A stretch of 64,000 bases of DNA from Postechiella marina (GTDB lineage Bacteria > Bacteroidota > Bacteroidia > Flavobacteriales > Flavobacteriaceae): the NCBI RefSeq assembly GCF_039538365.1, contig NZ_BAABCA010000004.1, positions 1 through 64,000 on the forward strand, given 5' to 3'. Shown here in pieces: positions 1 to 8,479 of the stretch (positions are counted from its first letter, which is position 1; each line of letters starts with the position of its first letter). Made by a program: the position numbers and the translations under genes. Below the pieces are notes generated by a model that saw only the letters and a list, made by a program, of their open reading frames with translations, did no database searches and was not told where the DNA came from.

Positions 1-283
1 TAATAGTGTATTGCGTTATAAAATACTTTATTATTTTTTTTACAGTAAACTACTTTCTTTTTCTAAAAAATATATTTCCCTATTTAATATGGGACATCCT
101 TTTTTAATTTAATAGACTGTTTACTTACTTAGTAACTAAAAATTCTCAAGCTTTAATCTTAATATTATAATTATCTTAAAGAAAATTTAGTAATAAGCAC
201 ATTACTATATAACAAAAAATATCAACTTAGAATAAAAATATTAATTAGGAAATGTTTAAACATAAATATTACCAACATATATA
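1..283. other. AT-rich intergenic region upstream of thrS
   Basis: No reading frame with coding character and no RNA gene is visible here. The stretch is very AT-rich and ends at the thrS promoter. It may hold the 3' flank of a gene lying left of the window. Confidence 0.6.
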
Positions 284-314
284 TTGTATGTAACTTTTTA
301 TACTCCTATCTTTG
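284..314 (+). promoter_or_regulatory. thrS promoter, Bacteroidota type
   Basis: TTG at 284-286 is followed after 20 nt by TATCTTTG at 307-314. This matches the Bacteroidota housekeeping consensus TTG-N19-23-TAnnTTTG. Transcription would begin near 320, leaving a short leader before the ATG at 338. Confidence 0.75.
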
Positions 315-337
315 TGAACTGAACTTAATTTATTTTA

Positions 338-2272
338 ATGATAGATATTACTTTACCAGATGGCACTGTAAAAACGTTTGAAAAAAACGTTACGCCAATG
401 GATGTTGCGAAGAGCATTAGTGAGGGGTTTGCTAGAAACGTTATTTCTGCGAACTTTAATGGTACAACTGTTGAAACGGTAACTCCGCTTACCACTGATG
501 GTTCTTTAGTTTTATATACATGGAGAGATAATGAAGGAAAAACTGCTTTTTGGCACTCTAGTGCACACGTTTTAGCTCAGGCAATAGAGGAACTTTATAG
601 TGGTGTAAAACTTACTATTGGACCTGCAATTGAAAATGGATTTTATTATGATGTTGATTTTGGAGAACATAGCATATCTGAAAAAGATTTTAAAGCTATT
701 GAAACTAAAATGCTTGAAATTGCTAGAGGCAAACATGAGTTTAATTTAAGATTTGTGTCTAAAGCTGATGCTTTGGAGGAATATAAAGATAATGAGTTTA
801 AGACTGAATTGATTGAAAACTTAGAAGATGGCACTATTACCTTTTGCGATCACTCTACGTTTACAGATTTATGTCGTGGAGGCCACATACCAAATACAGG
901 TATTATAAAAGCTGTAAAAATACTAAGCGTTGCTGGTGCCTATTGGAGAGGTGATGAAACGAAACAGCAGTTAACTAGAGTTTACGGTATATCGTTCCCG
1001 AAGCAAAAGGAACTTACTGAATACTTAACTTTATTAGAAGAGGCTAAAAAACGTGACCACAGAAAACTAGGTAAAGAATTGGAACTTTTTACGTTTTCGC
1101 ATCGAGTGGGTCAAGGTTTACCTTTATGGCTACCAAAAGGCGCAGCTTTACGTGAGCGTTTAGAAAATTTTTTAAAAGCAGCACAAAAAAAAGCTGGATA
1201 CGAAATGGTATCGACCCCACATATTGGACAAAAGGAACTTTATGAAACTTCTGGACATTATGCAAAGTATGGCGAAGATAGTTTTCAACCAATACTTACA
1301 CCTAAGGATAATGAAGAGTTTCTTTTAAAACCAATGAATTGTCCGCACCACTGTGAAGTTTACAAAGCATTCCAGTGGTCTTATAAAGATTTACCTGTAC
1401 GTTATGCCGAATTTGGTACCGTATACAGATACGAACAAAGTGGAGAATTACATGGTTTAACACGCGTTAGAGGTTTTACTCAAGATGATGCGCACTTATT
1501 TTGTATGCCAGAGCAACTGGATGAGGAATTTAAAAATGTAATTGATTTGGTTCTTTATGTTTTTGGATCTTTAGGTTTTGAAAACTTTACAGCACAAGTT
1601 TCTGTAAGGGACCCTGAAAATCCCGACAAATATATTGGTGACGTTGAAAAATGGGAAAAAGCTGAGCAAGCTATTATTAATGCTGCTAGTGATAAAGGTT
1701 TAAATTATGTTGTAGAAACTGGAGAAGCTGCTTTTTATGGCCCTAAATTAGACTTTATGGTAAAAGATGCTTTAGGTAGAAAATGGCAATTAGGGACTAT
1801 ACAAGTAGATTATAACTTACCAGAACGTTTTGATTTAACATACAAAGGAAGCGATAACGAATTACACCGACCAGTAATGATACACCGAGCTCCGTTTGGT
1901 AGTATTGAGCGCTTTATAGCCATTTTATTAGAACACACCGCTGGTAATTTCCCTATTTGGCTAATGCCTAAACAAGTTATTATATTGTCTCTTAGCGAGA
2001 AATATGAAAAATACGGCGAAAAAGTTTTAAATTTGCTAGAAAATAACGAAATTCGCGCCCTTGTAGATAACAGAAATGAAACTATGGGTAAAAAGATTCG
2101 GGAAGCCGAAATGCAAAAATACCCTTTCATGATTGTTATTGGCGAGAATGAAGAAAAAGAAAACAAAATAACTGTGCGAAAGCATGGTGGTGAAGATTTA
2201 GGAATGATTTCGATAGAAGTATTTTCTGAAATTATTAAAGATGAAATAAGCAAAACGTTAAAAACGTTTTAA
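338..2272 (+). CDS. thrS: threonyl-tRNA synthetase
   Basis: Charges tRNA-Thr with threonine in the cytoplasm. The 644-residue length is normal for the bacterial enzyme. An N-terminal TGS domain (about 1-60) precedes the editing region, with HSSAHVLAQA around residues 75-85. The class II catalytic core follows, with MNCPHHCEVY carrying the zinc ligand Cys335, and then a C-terminal anticodon-binding domain. The ATG start lies just downstream of a consensus promoter. infC follows after about 27 nt, so thrS, infC, rpmI and rplT probably form one transcription unit, as in many bacteria. Confidence 0.97.
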   Translation: MIDITLPDGTVKTFEKNVTPMDVAKSISEGFARNVISANFNGTTVETVTPLTTDGSLVLYTWRDNEGKTAFWHSSAHVLAQAIEELYSGVKLTIGPAIENGFYYDVDFGEHSISEKDFKAIETKMLEIARGKHEFNLRFVSKADALEEYKDNEFKTELIENLEDGTITFCDHSTFTDLCRGGHIPNTGIIKAVKILSVAGAYWRGDETKQQLTRVYGISFPKQKELTEYLTLLEEAKKRDHRKLGKELELFTFSHRVGQGLPLWLPKGAALRERLENFLKAAQKKAGYEMVSTPHIGQKELYETSGHYAKYGEDSFQPILTPKDNEEFLLKPMNCPHHCEVYKAFQWSYKDLPVRYAEFGTVYRYEQSGELHGLTRVRGFTQDDAHLFCMPEQLDEEFKNVIDLVLYVFGSLGFENFTAQVSVRDPENPDKYIGDVEKWEKAEQAIINAASDKGLNYVVETGEAAFYGPKLDFMVKDALGRKWQLGTIQVDYNLPERFDLTYKGSDNELHRPVMIHRAPFGSIERFIAILLEHTAGNFPIWLMPKQVIILSLSEKYEKYGEKVLNLLENNEIRALVDNRNETMGKKIREAEMQKYPFMIVIGENEEKENKITVRKHGGEDLGMISIEVFSEIIKDEISKTLKTF

Positions 2273-2299
2273 AAAAGTTTAACTTAAAAATATAAGGCC

Positions 2300-2845
2300 A
2301 TAGCAATTCGTAGAAGACAGCAAAACCGTAGGGTTTCGCAAGAAGACAAACACAAAATTAACTCTAAAATTACTGCCCAAAAGGTACGTCTTGTTGGAGA
2401 TAATGTAGAAATTGGTATTTATACCAAAGGAGATGCTATGAGAATAGCAGATGCTCAAGGATTTGATCTTGTAGAGATATCACCCAATGCAGACCCTCCT
2501 GTTTGTAAGGTTATGGATTATAAAAAGTTTCTTTACGAACAAAAGAAACGAGATAAAGCCATAAAATCTAAAGCTACTAAAGTAATTGTAAAAGAGATTC
2601 GTTTTGGTCCACAGACCGACGATCACGATTATCAATTTAAAAAGAAGCACGCAGAAAAGTTTTTAAAAGAAGGTGCAAAACTTAAAGCTTTTGTATTTTT
2701 TAAAGGACGATCTATAATCTTTAAAGAGCAAGGACAAATATTATTATTACGTTTGGCACAAGATCTTGAAGAATTTGGTAAAGTAGAGCAAATGCCAAGA
2801 CTTGAAGGTAAACGTATGACAATGTTTATTTCTCCAAAGAAGTAA
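2300..2845 (+). CDS. infC: translation initiation factor IF-3, non-ATG start
   Basis: IF-3 binds the 30S subunit and proofreads start codon and initiator tRNA. The first ATG in this frame (2438) would delete the N-terminal domain. The frame is open back to a stop at 2285. IF-3-like sequence IAIRRRQQNRR starts at the ATA codon at 2300, and no ATG, GTG or TTG occurs in frame between 2288 and 2438. The likely start is therefore ATA (2300), or less likely ATT (2306), giving about 181 residues, normal for the family. The motif VEISPNADPPVCK, the EIRFGPQT linker region and the C-terminal domain ending in FISPKK are intact. E. coli infC uses AUU to self-limit its expression; the same logic is inferred here. 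AAGG at 2294-2297 sits very close to the start. Confidence 0.93.
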   Translation: MAIRRRQQNRRVSQEDKHKINSKITAQKVRLVGDNVEIGIYTKGDAMRIADAQGFDLVEISPNADPPVCKVMDYKKFLYEQKKRDKAIKSKATKVIVKEIRFGPQTDDHDYQFKKKHAEKFLKEGAKLKAFVFFKGRSIIFKEQGQILLLRLAQDLEEFGKVEQMPRLEGKRMTMFISPKK

Positions 2846-2856
2846 TTGACATTTAT

Positions 2857-2931
2857 AAACATAATATGCTTTAGTAAAAACTAAGACATATTATGTTTAA
2901 AATATATTATGCTGGAGATTAAGACCAGCAT
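2857..2931 (+). promoter_or_regulatory. hairpin-rich leader between infC and rpmI
   Basis: A perfect 12-bp inverted repeat (2857-2868 with 2887-2898) can extend inward by TTAG/CTAA. It is followed by a second hairpin, ATGCTGG at 2909-2915 with CCAGCAT at 2925-2931. Neither stem ends in a T-run, so neither looks like a terminator. In other phyla L20 represses its operon through an RNA structure in this position. A similar autogenous role is inferred, not shown. Confidence 0.45.
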
Positions 2932-2971
2932 TAAAATAATTAAGCGAAATAATTAAAACTAGGAAAAGAAA

Positions 2972-3169
2972 ATGCCTAAAATGAAAACAAAATCTAGTGC
3001 TAAAAAGCGTTTTAAGCTTACTGGTACTGGTAAATTAAAAAGAAAGCACGCTTTTAAGAGTCACATCTTAACAAAGAAGTCTAAAAAGCGTAAGCTAGCA
3101 CTGCGTCATGATACATTAGTACATAAAGCAGATGAGAATAACATTAAAACTATGATGCGTTTAAAATAA
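2972..3169 (+). CDS. rpmI: 50S ribosomal protein L35
   Basis: A very basic 65-residue protein starting MPKMKTKSSAKKRFKLTGTG, the standard L35 N-terminus at the standard length. It is a component of the large ribosomal subunit. It sits between infC and rplT in the conserved order and lies downstream of a structured leader that may control rpmI and rplT together. Confidence 0.97.
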   Translation: MPKMKTKSSAKKRFKLTGTGKLKRKHAFKSHILTKKSKKRKLALRHDTLVHKADENNIKTMMRLK

Positions 3170-3277
3170 ACACATCATTTTTTTAACGTTGGTTAAATAA
3201 ATTATAAACCCTGGAGTTAGGCTCAAAAAACAAAGTGTCTATTACAAGACCGCCTACTACAAAAAACATTTAAAATT

Positions 3278-3622
3278 ATGCCAAGATCAGTAAATTCTGT
3301 AGCAAAAAGAGCCAGAAGAAAAAAGGTTCTTAAACAAGCAAAAGGTTACTTTGGACGTCGTAAAAACGTTTGGACAGTAGCAAAAAATGCGGTTGATAAA
3401 GCGATGCAATACTCGTACAGAGACCGTAGAAATAAGAAAAGAACATTCCGTGCTTTATGGATAACGCGTATTAACGCAGGAGCCAGAGAATACGGTTTAT
3501 CTTATTCGCAATTTATGGGAAAATTAAAAGCTAATGATATCGAATTAAACCGTAAGGTTTTAGCCGATTTAGCTATGAATAACCCAGAGGCTTTTAAAGC
3601 TGTAATTAACAAAGTAAAATAA
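3278..3622 (+). CDS. rplT: 50S ribosomal protein L20
   Basis: A 114-residue basic protein with the typical start MPRSVNSVAKRARRKKVLKQ and the motifs GYFGRRKNVW and RALWITRINA. L20 is an early large-subunit assembly protein that binds 23S rRNA. In several bacteria it also binds its own mRNA upstream of rpmI to repress the operon. It is the last gene of the thrS-infC-rpmI-rplT unit and is followed by a strong terminator. Confidence 0.97.
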   Translation: MPRSVNSVAKRARRKKVLKQAKGYFGRRKNVWTVAKNAVDKAMQYSYRDRRNKKRTFRALWITRINAGAREYGLSYSQFMGKLKANDIELNRKVLADLAMNNPEAFKAVINKVK

Positions 3623-3662
3623 GGCACTTCGCCTATTGTAAAACATATTATTCGCTTAATAG

Positions 3663-3698
3663 AAAAATCCGATTCGAAAGAGTCGGATTTTTTTTATA
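3663..3698 (+). terminator. rho-independent terminator after rplT
   Basis: The stem AATCCGATTC / GAGTCGGATT (one T-G pair) has a GAAA loop and is followed by a run of T at 3690-3696. It lies about 40 nt after the rplT stop and closes the translation operon. Confidence 0.9.
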
Positions 3699-3855
3699 CA
3701 TATATTTTAGGCCTTATTATAAATAAGTTTGTCGATAGTTGTTTATTTGTATTGCATGTTTGCCAAATAAAGAACTTGATGAACTTTTGTTGCCCCTGAA
3801 TAGAAAGATTGTCTTACTTAATGCAAACCAATTTGTTTAAGTGTAATTAAACCCT

Positions 3856-4278
3856 TTAAATTCCGAAGGCTGTAATAACAATATTTCTAGAACCACCGTA
3901 ATCTCTATGTTCGCATAAATAAATACCCTGCCAAATCCCCATATTTAGTCTTCCGTTGGTAATTGGCATGGTAATAGAAGCCCCTAGTAAAGAAGCTTTA
4001 ATATGCGCAGGCATATCGTCTGGACCTTCGTAAGTGTGTTTGTAATAGGGTGCATTCTCTGGAACCATTTTATTAAAATGACTTTCAAAATCTTGTCTAA
4101 CAGTAAAATCTGCATTTTCGTTAATTGATAAACTTGCCGAAGTATGTTTTATAAAAACCTGACATTGCCCAGTTTTAATTTCAGACATTTCTGGAATTGC
4201 ACTAAGCACAGCTTCTGTAATTAAATGGAAACCTCTTGTATAAGCCTTCAATTTTAATTCCTTCTGAAAACACTTCAT
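3856..4278 (-). CDS. YjbQ/UPF0047 family protein
   Basis: A 140-residue protein of the YjbQ family, a small trimeric fold. It shows the conserved HTSASLSINENAD stretch (about 45-57), MPITNGRL, and WQGIYLCEHRD near residues 115-126; the histidines and acidic residues form the presumed metal/phosphate site. Some family members have weak thiamine-phosphate synthase activity, but the physiological role is unsettled. It starts 15 nt after the stop of the nucleotide cyclase gene and is probably co-transcribed with it and with the EF-hand gene. Family assignment is firm; function is not. Confidence 0.9.
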   Translation of the reverse strand: MKCFQKELKLKAYTRGFHLITEAVLSAIPEMSEIKTGQCQVFIKHTSASLSINENADFTVRQDFESHFNKMVPENAPYYKHTYEGPDDMPAHIKASLLGASITMPITNGRLNMGIWQGIYLCEHRDYGGSRNIVITAFGI

Positions 4279-4293
4279 CTTAACTATTTTGTT

Positions 4294-5370
4294 TTAAACT
4301 TTGTTTATAGTAAATACATTTATTTTTACTTGTTTTCCTTTTAACTCTAGCGCTCCTACTTCTTTTACAACATAATTTAAGTTTAAATTTAATGGCAATA
4401 ACAAATCTTCAGAAATTAACAAGGTCGCATCAAGTTTATTGCACTGACCTTGAATTCGAGCCGCAGTATTAACTACATCGCCATGAAAAGCTAACTCTTT
4501 TTTTACAGTTCCAACTTCTGCAACCATTAACTTACCACCATGTAAACCAGCTTTAAATTCTGGGAAATAATTATACTTTTTAATATAATACAATTCTCTT
4601 TTCTGTAATTGACTTTTAAAATCGAAGAACAAGGTTACACAATTAAATTTATAGATGCCTTTTTTAAATTTCCATGTTAAGACAGCTTCGTCTCCTACAT
4701 ATTGATATACTTGGGCATCGTATTTGTTTACAATTCTATTTAAATCTAGAAAACAATCTTGAATAAATTCACTGTATAAAAAATGACCTAATTTCTCTGC
4801 AATTGTAGTAGAATCTTTTAAGTCTAAAAACATAAAAATACGTTCTTCTTCTATTGGCTTTCTGTATTTGCCCAGCAACATATTTGCAAAAACACCACTA
4901 CCGAAATTATCGCTGGCTATTTTTAAGAATGAAAATACGAGCGAGCTCATGAAAAAATAGAGTACAGATACCCAAAACACTTTGCTTGTTTGCCACCAAC
5001 CTTGATTATTAGGTAGGTCTATATCCATTCTATGTTCAAAATAAAATGTAGTTAAAGTTGTTACTAAAATTAAAGCAACTAAGTAAATTACAAGTTTTAT
5101 AAGCAAGATAAAGCCTAAAGAAAACTTATTATTAATAATTTTTTCGAGAAAAAACTCTACCAAAGCATACAAAAGCCCCAGAAGAGCACCAGCATAAAGT
5201 AAAATATCGAACCATTCTGTTATGGGAACCTCGTAGTTTTCTCTAATGGTTCTTCCCTCCTCTTCGCCTATGCCATAGTAACGAATTACAATGAGGAGAA
5301 AACAAGCAAAAATCCAAAAAAATACAGACCTGAAAAGTAAGATTGAAAAATCTTTAAGGTTTTTGTTCAA
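4294..5370 (-). CDS. membrane-bound class III adenylate/guanylate cyclase
   Basis: A 358-residue protein with about four hydrophobic membrane segments in residues 8-150, followed by a class III nucleotidyl cyclase domain (about 175-355). Metal-binding aspartates are Asp183 (FLDLKDST) and Asp227 (VGDEAVL). The transition-state Asn301 and Arg305 lie in HGDVVNTAARIQ, with Asp298 at the purine-recognition position. The usual adenine-selecting Lys before the GDE motif is replaced by Gln223 (VYQYVGDE), so the nucleotide used is uncertain. The gene follows the EF-hand gene by 15 nt and precedes yjbQ by 15 nt. A membrane cyclase making cAMP or a related messenger is inferred. Confidence 0.85.
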   Translation of the reverse strand: MNKNLKDFSILLFRSVFFWIFACFLLIVIRYYGIGEEEGRTIRENYEVPITEWFDILLYAGALLGLLYALVEFFLEKIINNKFSLGFILLIKLVIYLVALILVTTLTTFYFEHRMDIDLPNNQGWWQTSKVFWVSVLYFFMSSLVFSFLKIASDNFGSGVFANMLLGKYRKPIEEERIFMFLDLKDSTTIAEKLGHFLYSEFIQDCFLDLNRIVNKYDAQVYQYVGDEAVLTWKFKKGIYKFNCVTLFFDFKSQLQKRELYYIKKYNYFPEFKAGLHGGKLMVAEVGTVKKELAFHGDVVNTAARIQGQCNKLDATLLISEDLLLPLNLNLNYVVKEVGALELKGKQVKINVFTINKV

Positions 5371-5385
5371 AGTAGAATATTAAAA

Positions 5386-5664
5386 TTAATTATCTTTATC
5401 TGTAATATTTTCAATAGCTAATTTGAACTCTTCCCAGTCTATTAATCCATCTCCATCTTTATCATAACCTTCAATTAGCTTAGATGACACCAACCCTCTT
5501 ATAAAACCATTAATCTCGGCCTCTTTTAATAATGCCACTATTTCTTTCTTCTTTAGTTTTCCATTTTCATCTTTATCAAAAAAAGAAAAAGCAGCTTCTG
5601 GAGTTTCAAAATGATTTGTAATTAGGATTTGAATTTTATTAAGTATTATTTCTTTAGTAGCCAT
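5386..5664 (-). CDS. EF-hand calcium-binding protein
   Basis: A 92-residue cytoplasmic protein without signal peptide. It has two canonical EF-hand loops: residues 30-41 (D30, D32, N34, G35, E41) and 68-79 (D68, D70, D72, G73, D76, E79). The pair arrangement resembles a calmodulin-like half molecule. It is the first gene of a tight unit with a membrane cyclase and a YjbQ protein, which suggests, without proof, calcium input to the cyclase. No TAnnTTTG promoter was found upstream. Confidence 0.85.
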   Translation of the reverse strand: MATKEIILNKIQILITNHFETPEAAFSFFDKDENGKLKKKEIVALLKEAEINGFIRGLVSSKLIEGYDKDGDGLIDWEEFKLAIENITDKDN

Positions 5665-5794
5665 ATTAGTATATTTATTTGTAATTAAATTTAAGGAAAA
5701 GTTTCTATAACATATAAATAAAAACTTCTAAATTGATTAATTATTATACGCAACCATTTAAGAAAATATTCATCTAAAAATAAAAGCTTACTTT

Positions 5795-6256
5795 ATGAAA
5801 TATCCTTTTTATCTTATTCTTTCTTTAATATTTATTGTTACAAGTTGCTCTTTAAATGATAACGAAAACAGTATTGAAACAGATCAAGTAATTACTATAG
5901 AATGGCACCTTACAAAATCTTCTGGCGGTATAGCTGGCGAAGATTATGAATTTGATTTAGATACAATTATTTGGGATTTTGATTCGCAAAATGGATCTTT
6001 AACCATTTCTAATAATAACACAGACGATAACAAAGAAGATGCTTTAAGTTCTGGAACTTATTTATATGAGTTGTTAGAGCTTAATAATTTAGTATACATA
6101 GTAATTGATGGAGAAGAATATGGTGAAATTATATTTTCGAGTAACAATGATGCTATAACAATAAACCAAAACCATACATCTACTGGAAATTCTAGTGATT
6201 TATTTGTTTACAATTTTACAAGAAAACTTATAACTACAGACTCTTCTGGTAATTAA
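5795..6256 (+). CDS. lipoprotein of unknown function
   Basis: A 153-residue protein with a signal peptide ending in a lipobox (IVTSC, Cys18), so it should be lipid-anchored after export. The mature part is acidic and Asn/Asp-rich and carries repeated short beta-type segments such as EWHLTKSSGG and IIWDFDSQNGSLTIS. These recall lipocalin-like lipoproteins of Bacteroidota, but I do not recognise a named family. It is divergent from the EF-hand gene and seems to be a single gene. Confidence 0.75.
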   Translation: MKYPFYLILSLIFIVTSCSLNDNENSIETDQVITIEWHLTKSSGGIAGEDYEFDLDTIIWDFDSQNGSLTISNNNTDDNKEDALSSGTYLYELLELNNLVYIVIDGEEYGEIIFSSNNDAITINQNHTSTGNSSDLFVYNFTRKLITTDSSGN

Positions 6257-6307
6257 AGCTTAACAACATCTTAGCTAATCTAAAACAGATATCCAGTAAT
6301 AGTTATT

Positions 6308-6315
6308 TATATTTG
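6308..6315 (+). promoter_or_regulatory. candidate -7 box for the HAD gene
   Basis: TATATTTG matches TAnnTTTG 76 nt upstream of the HAD start. No clear TTG lies at the right distance upstream, so this is a partial promoter match. Confidence 0.35.
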
Positions 6316-6325
6316 TACTTATAGC

Positions 6326-6363
6326 AAGCAATTATTTTTTATAACATATAAAAATAATTGCTT
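6326..6363 (+). other. 14-bp hairpin between lipoprotein and HAD genes
   Basis: AAGCAATTATTTTT at 6326-6339 pairs with AAAAATAATTGCTT at 6350-6363, with a 10-nt loop. There is no T-run after it. It lies just downstream of the candidate -7 box, so it would be in the 5' untranslated region of the HAD mRNA, or it may be the 3' end of the lipoprotein mRNA. Confidence 0.45.
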
Positions 6364-6390
6364 AGTGTTTTAATATATTAAATATATAGT

Positions 6391-7200
6391 ATGAATCTTT
6401 CGAAAATAAAACTTATTGCTACCGATATGGATGGCACTTTATTAAACTCTAATCACGAAGTAAGTTCTCGTTTTTTCAAATTATTTGATGCTTTAAAAAA
6501 ACATAATATTCATTTTGTAGCTGCTAGTGGCAGACCGTATTATAGTATATTAGAAAAACTACAAGACATAAAAGACGACATTACTATTGTTGCAGAAAAT
6601 GGTGGTGTAGTTATTAAAAAAGAGGAAGTTTTACTTACTACACCAATAGAAAAAAGTAAACTAGATAATATTATTTCTATATTAAACAAGTTAGATGATA
6701 TTAATGCTGTTTTTTGCACCCAAAAAAAAGCTTATTTTAAAACCAAAGATGCTAATTTATTAAAGGTATTAACCGAGTTTTATCCAGAGTTTGATTACTT
6801 TAAAACTACAGATGACATACCAGAAGCTATTATAAAAATAGCGTTATACCATAAGGAGTGCTCTGAAACCCATATTTACCCATACTTTAAAGATTTAGAT
6901 AATACATACGGTGTAAAAGTTTCTGGTAAAAATTGGGTAGACATCTCTGATAATTTAGCAAATAAGGGGCACGCTATAAAAATGCTTCAAAACAATTATA
7001 ATATTTTACCAGAAGAAACCTTAGTTTTTGGCGATTATAATAATGATATTGAAATGTTTAAGCAATCTACACATGGTTTTGCGATGGAAAACGCACATGA
7101 AAACATAAAAAAAATCGCAGATTTTAACACAAAAAGTAACGACGAATTTGGTGTAGAGCTTGTTCTAGAAAAATTATTAGAAGCTAAAGAAACTCTGTAA
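6391..7200 (+). CDS. HAD superfamily Cof-type phosphatase
   Basis: A 269-residue cytosolic hydrolase of the Cof/YbjI subgroup, typically acting on sugar phosphates and related metabolites. Motif I DMDGTLLN carries nucleophile Asp12 and Asp14. Motif II is AASGRPYYS with Ser46. The motif III lysine lies in NKGHAIKML and the motif IV acids in GDYNNDIEMF. A long cap domain lies between motifs II and III, as in type C2 caps. Its stop codon abuts the stop codon of the convergent gene with no spacer. The substrate cannot be read from the sequence. Confidence 0.9.
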   Translation: MNLSKIKLIATDMDGTLLNSNHEVSSRFFKLFDALKKHNIHFVAASGRPYYSILEKLQDIKDDITIVAENGGVVIKKEEVLLTTPIEKSKLDNIISILNKLDDINAVFCTQKKAYFKTKDANLLKVLTEFYPEFDYFKTTDDIPEAIIKIALYHKECSETHIYPYFKDLDNTYGVKVSGKNWVDISDNLANKGHAIKMLQNNYNILPEETLVFGDYNNDIEMFKQSTHGFAMENAHENIKKIADFNTKSNDEFGVELVLEKLLEAKETL

Positions 7201-8460
7201 TTAAGTTTTTTGTTTCTTTTTTTTAGCTGCAGGAAATAAAACATTATTTAATATAAGCCTGTAACCAGGGGAGGTTGGGTGTAAATCGAGCTCGGTTTTA
7301 GGATCGCCCACTTTATGCTGATAATCTTCTGGATCATGGCCTCCATAAAAAGTAAAAAAACCTTTTCCTTTTATGCCATGTATGTATTTGGCTTCTCCAT
7401 TAGATTTTGTTTCTCCCATTACTAATACACTCGATTTTATTTCTTCGCGAGTAAACGATGTTGTTTGCCCCATAAACCCCTTTACTAAAGCGGTATGGTT
7501 TTGACATAACATAGTTGGAATAGGGTCCCATTTTGCAGAAAACTCCATTAAAGAAAAATAATCTGAATCTTTAGTTACACGACGTTTTCTTGTCATGTCT
7601 ATTGACGAAAACTCATAAATTAACGGACTGCGCTCTAAGGTATAATTTGTAAAAGCAAAAGTTTTAGAAAAATCGATTTTATTTTGATAGCCAGCATCTG
7701 TTCCATCTCCATCAAACATAGGCTCGCAAATATCTAACCCTTCAACCGAAAGTGCAATATCAAAACTATCTGTTGCGCTACACATGGCAAACATAAAACC
7801 ACCTCCAACAACATAGTCTCTAATTTTAGAAGCCACAGCACTTTTTTCTTCAGATACTTTACTAAAACCTAAAGCATGTGCTAATATTTCTGCATTTTTT
7901 TTCTCTTCAATATACCACGAAGAAGCTCTATAGGCACCATAAAACTTACCATATTGCCCCGTAAAATCTTCGTGATGTAAGTGCAGCCAATCAAACAGTA
8001 ACAAACCATCGTTTAAAACTTCTTCATCGTACACCGTTTCGTAAGGAATCTCTGCATATTGTAAAACCATAGTAACTGCATCATCCCAAGGCAATTTTCC
8101 TTTTGGAGTATACACTGCTATTTTAGGAGCTTTTTCTAAAACCACTGCTTCCATATTTTTACTTGGACTACTAATTTCTTGTAAAATACTTTCGGCATTA
8201 TTATTAGATATCACCTCAAAAGATACACCTCGTATTTGGCATTCTTTTTTAATTTTATCTGTATCTGGAAGTAAAAAAGAGCCACCTCTATAATTAAGAA
8301 GCCACTTTACTTTAAGCTCTTTATTAAGCACCCAATAAGTTACGCCATAAGCTTTTAAATGATTTTTTTGACTCTCTACATCCATAGGAACAAGAATGTA
8401 TGATGCATAAGTTTTTAAGCTAAAACTTATAAATAATATGATTATAAATATCTTTTTCAA
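7201..8460 (-). CDS. exported protein of the family often labelled asparagine synthetase B
   Basis: A 419-residue protein with an N-terminal signal peptide (about 1-19, ending KTYAS), so it probably acts in the periplasm. From memory, close flavobacterial relatives carry the label asparagine synthetase B. However, no ATP-pyrophosphatase SGGxDS motif and no N-terminal Cys glutaminase are present. Conserved-looking blocks are WLHLHHEDFTGQYGKFYG (158-175), GGGFMFAMCSATDS (219-232, with Cys227 in a context like a class I glutamine amidotransferase nucleophile elbow) and FYGGHDPEDYQHKVGDP near the C-terminus. The true activity is unknown. It is transcribed alone, downstream of dnaB and a 40-bp palindrome. 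Confidence 0.75.
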   Translation of the reverse strand: MKKIFIIILFISFSLKTYASYILVPMDVESQKNHLKAYGVTYWVLNKELKVKWLLNYRGGSFLLPDTDKIKKECQIRGVSFEVISNNNAESILQEISSPSKNMEAVVLEKAPKIAVYTPKGKLPWDDAVTMVLQYAEIPYETVYDEEVLNDGLLLFDWLHLHHEDFTGQYGKFYGAYRASSWYIEEKKNAEILAHALGFSKVSEEKSAVASKIRDYVVGGGFMFAMCSATDSFDIALSVEGLDICEPMFDGDGTDAGYQNKIDFSKTFAFTNYTLERSPLIYEFSSIDMTRKRRVTKDSDYFSLMEFSAKWDPIPTMLCQNHTALVKGFMGQTTSFTREEIKSSVLVMGETKSNGEAKYIHGIKGKGFFTFYGGHDPEDYQHKVGDPKTELDLHPTSPGYRLILNNVLFPAAKKKKQKT

Positions 8461-8479
8461 TTTGAAGCGGTACTTTACA

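Noticed and set aside
1810..2253. 147-codon minus-strand frame within thrS
   Set aside because: Shadow of the threonyl-tRNA synthetase coding sequence, with no domain and no promoter.
2438..2440. ATG as the infC start
   Set aside because: It would remove the IF-3 N-terminal domain, whose sequence is clearly encoded upstream in the same frame.
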